Assembly: GCA_900544945.1 (NCBI GenBank)
Contig: UQXG01000056.1
Location: 1 to 12,957 of the forward strand
DNA length: 12,957 bases
Source: an uncultured Eubacteriales bacterium
Lineage (GTDB): Bacteria; Bacillota; Clostridia; Oscillospirales; Oscillospiraceae
Direction: 5' to 3'
Part shown: positions 11,626 to 12,957 of the stretch, one piece after another
Numbering within the stretch: the first letter of the stretch is position 1
Layout of the letters: every line of letters begins with the position of its first letter
Made by a program: the position numbers and the translations under genes
Notes under the pieces: model-generated
What the model saw: only the letters and a program-made list of their open reading frames with translations
Told to the model about the DNA's origin: nothing
Database searches by the model: none

Positions 11626-12900
11626 GTGTTACAGACACTTCGCAACGCTTGGAAGATCCCCGAACTGAGAAAGAAGATTATCTTCACTCTGTTTATCCTG
11701 CTGATCTATCGCGTTGGCAACGTCATCCCGGTTCCCTTCATTGACGTTGCGACCCTGGCAAACTACTACGACAGCGTGCTGTCCTCCACGATTCTGGGAC
11801 TGTACAACGCAATGTCCGGCTCTGCCTTCTCTCAGGCGACGGTCTTTGCGCTGGGTATTCAGCCCTACATCAACGCCAGCATCATTATCCAGCTGCTGAC
11901 CATTGCCATTCCCGCCCTGGAGCGGCTGGCTAAGGAAGGCGGCGAGGAGGGCCAGAAGAAGATCGCCCGCATCAGCCGTTACACCACGGTTGGTCTGGGT
12001 CTGCTGATGGGCTGGGCCTACTACACCATGCTCCACAACTATTCTTCTCAGAGTTTCTCCATCATCACCCAGGAAGGCTTCCTGCCTGCCCTGGTGATTA
12101 TCCTGGCCTTCACCGCCGGCTCTGCCGTGGTCATGTGGCTGGGCGAGCAGATCACCGAGTTCGGTATCGGCAACGGCATCTCCATGATCCTGTTTGCCAA
12201 CATCGTCTCCGGTCTGCCCAGAATGGTCGGCAACCTCATCGCCATGAGCTGGTGGCAGATTCTCATCGTGCTGGTTGGCATGATCGCTCTGATTCTGTTC
12301 ATCATCTTCATCAATGATGCCGAGCGTCGGATTCCCATCCAGTACGCCAAGCGTGTCGTGGGTCGGAAGGTCTACGGCGGTCAGAACACCAACCTGCCCA
12401 TCAAGGTGAGCATGGCCGGTGTGATGCCCATCATCTTCGCTCAGTCCATCTGCTCTCTGCCTGCCACCGTCTGTGCCTTTACCGGTCACACCTCCGGCTG
12501 GTGGTATGAGAACGTCTGGAGCTCCTCCAGCTGGACTTACGCGGTGATTTACTTCCTGATGATCTTCTTCTTCAGCTGGTTCTACTCCACCATCCAGTAC
12601 GATCCCGTGGAGATCGCCAACAACCTGAAGAAGAACGGCGGCTTCATCCCGGGCTTCCGTCCCGGCAAGCCTACCGCTGACTTCATCCATAAGGTTATCA
12701 ACAAAATCTTGGTCTTTGGTGCTGTGTATCTGGGCGTTGTGGCCCTGCTGCCCATTGTCGCCGGCAACCTGATGGCAGGTGTCCGGAACCTGGCGATTGG
12801 CGGTACTTCCATCATCATCATCGTGGGCGTTGCCCTCGAGACGGTGAAGGCTCTGGAAGCACAGATGCTCATGCGGCACTACAAAGGCTTCCTGGACTAA
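11626..12900 (+). CDS. secY: Preprotein translocase channel subunit SecY
   Basis: SecY of 424 residues, the main pore of the Sec translocon in the cytoplasmic membrane, working with SecE, SecG, SecA and the ribosome. The start LRNAWKIPELRKKIIFTLFILLIYRVGNVIPVP is canonical. About ten hydrophobic segments follow; TM2 follows GIQPYINASIIIQLL, and the cytoplasmic loops carry RRIPIQYAKRVVGRK and the NGGFIPGFRPGKPT motif. The end EAQMLMRHYKGFLD matches the family. The start is GTG, directly after the rplO stop with no gap, and only a weak GAGGTGG upstream; translation is probably coupled to rplO. Confidence 0.98.
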   Translation: MLQTLRNAWKIPELRKKIIFTLFILLIYRVGNVIPVPFIDVATLANYYDSVLSSTILGLYNAMSGSAFSQATVFALGIQPYINASIIIQLLTIAIPALERLAKEGGEEGQKKIARISRYTTVGLGLLMGWAYYTMLHNYSSQSFSIITQEGFLPALVIILAFTAGSAVVMWLGEQITEFGIGNGISMILFANIVSGLPRMVGNLIAMSWWQILIVLVGMIALILFIIFINDAERRIPIQYAKRVVGRKVYGGQNTNLPIKVSMAGVMPIIFAQSICSLPATVCAFTGHTSGWWYENVWSSSSWTYAVIYFLMIFFFSWFYSTIQYDPVEIANNLKKNGGFIPGFRPGKPTADFIHKVINKILVFGAVYLGVVALLPIVAGNLMAGVRNLAIGGTSIIIIVGVALETVKALEAQMLMRHYKGFLD

Positions 12901-12918
12901 GTCAGGAGGTATGGCAGG

Positions 12919-12957
12919 ATGAATCTCATTCTACTGGGCGCGCCCGGCGCCGGAAAG
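12919..12957 (+). CDS. adk: Adenylate kinase, N-terminal 13 codons (cut by window edge)
   Basis: The window ends inside this gene. The visible residues MNLILLGAPGAGK match the N-terminus of adenylate kinase, including the GAPGAGK P-loop that binds ATP phosphates. AGGAGG (12904-12909) is 9 bases before the ATG; an ATG at 12911 is followed by a stop two codons later and is excluded. Position after secY is the standard spc-operon order in Bacillota, where map and infA usually follow. Confidence 0.93.
   Translation, partial: MNLILLGAPGAGK

Noticed and set aside
11629..12879. 416-codon minus-strand open frame opposite secY
   Set aside because: His/Asp/Gln-rich translation is typical of antisense reading of membrane-protein codons; secY is unambiguous.

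Overview
The window carries the 5' two-thirds of a classical bacterial ribosomal-protein supercluster (S10 operon running into the spc operon), preceded by about 1.9 kb of accessory regulatory genes. Codon use is GC-rich (AAG, CTG, GTC, CGT/CGC), nearly every gene has an AAGGAGG-type ribosome-binding site, S14 is the short zinc form and the gene order ends ...rplO-secY-adk. This fits a Bacillota lineage, most likely Clostridia of the Oscillospirales group (an inference from style and product sequences; no exact genus is claimed).

Layout. 1-240: non-coding DNA with a two-hairpin palindromic repeat unit and an intrinsic terminator for something upstream. 268-285: an 18-bp perfect palindrome in front of an ECF sigma factor gene (322-807), whose end overlaps a gene for a single-pass membrane protein (794-1357) that is a plausible cognate anti-sigma factor. 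1367-1395: a terminator shared with a convergent small Cro/CI-type repressor gene (1396-1602, minus). The repressor is divergent from a 66-residue small protein (1709-1909, plus); between them lie a good sigma-A promoter and a perfect inverted repeat that would serve as operator.

1908-2240: a strong promoter (TTGACA-17-TATCAT, with phased T tracts upstream) and a roughly 270-nt GC-rich, hairpin-forming leader in front of rpsJ. 2241-12957: rpsJ, rplC, rplD, rplW, rplB, rpsS, rplV, rpsC, rplP, rpmC, rpsQ, rplN, rplX, rplE, rpsN, rpsH, rplF, rplR, rpsE, rpmD, rplO, secY and the first 13 codons of adk, all on the plus strand. Spacing ranges from 1-base overlaps to 27 nt, except for two long structured gaps: 122 nt between rpsJ and rplC, and 129 nt between rpsN and rpsH.

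The operon genes encode 30S and 50S subunit proteins, the SecY channel that docks at the tunnel exit, and adenylate kinase. Core genes look ordinary and intact. The parts that may be undescribed are the RNA elements (leader and two structured gaps), the C-terminal extensions of L3 and S3, and the small regulatory units next to the operon. No defence system, CRISPR array, insertion sequence, tRNA or rRNA gene was seen.
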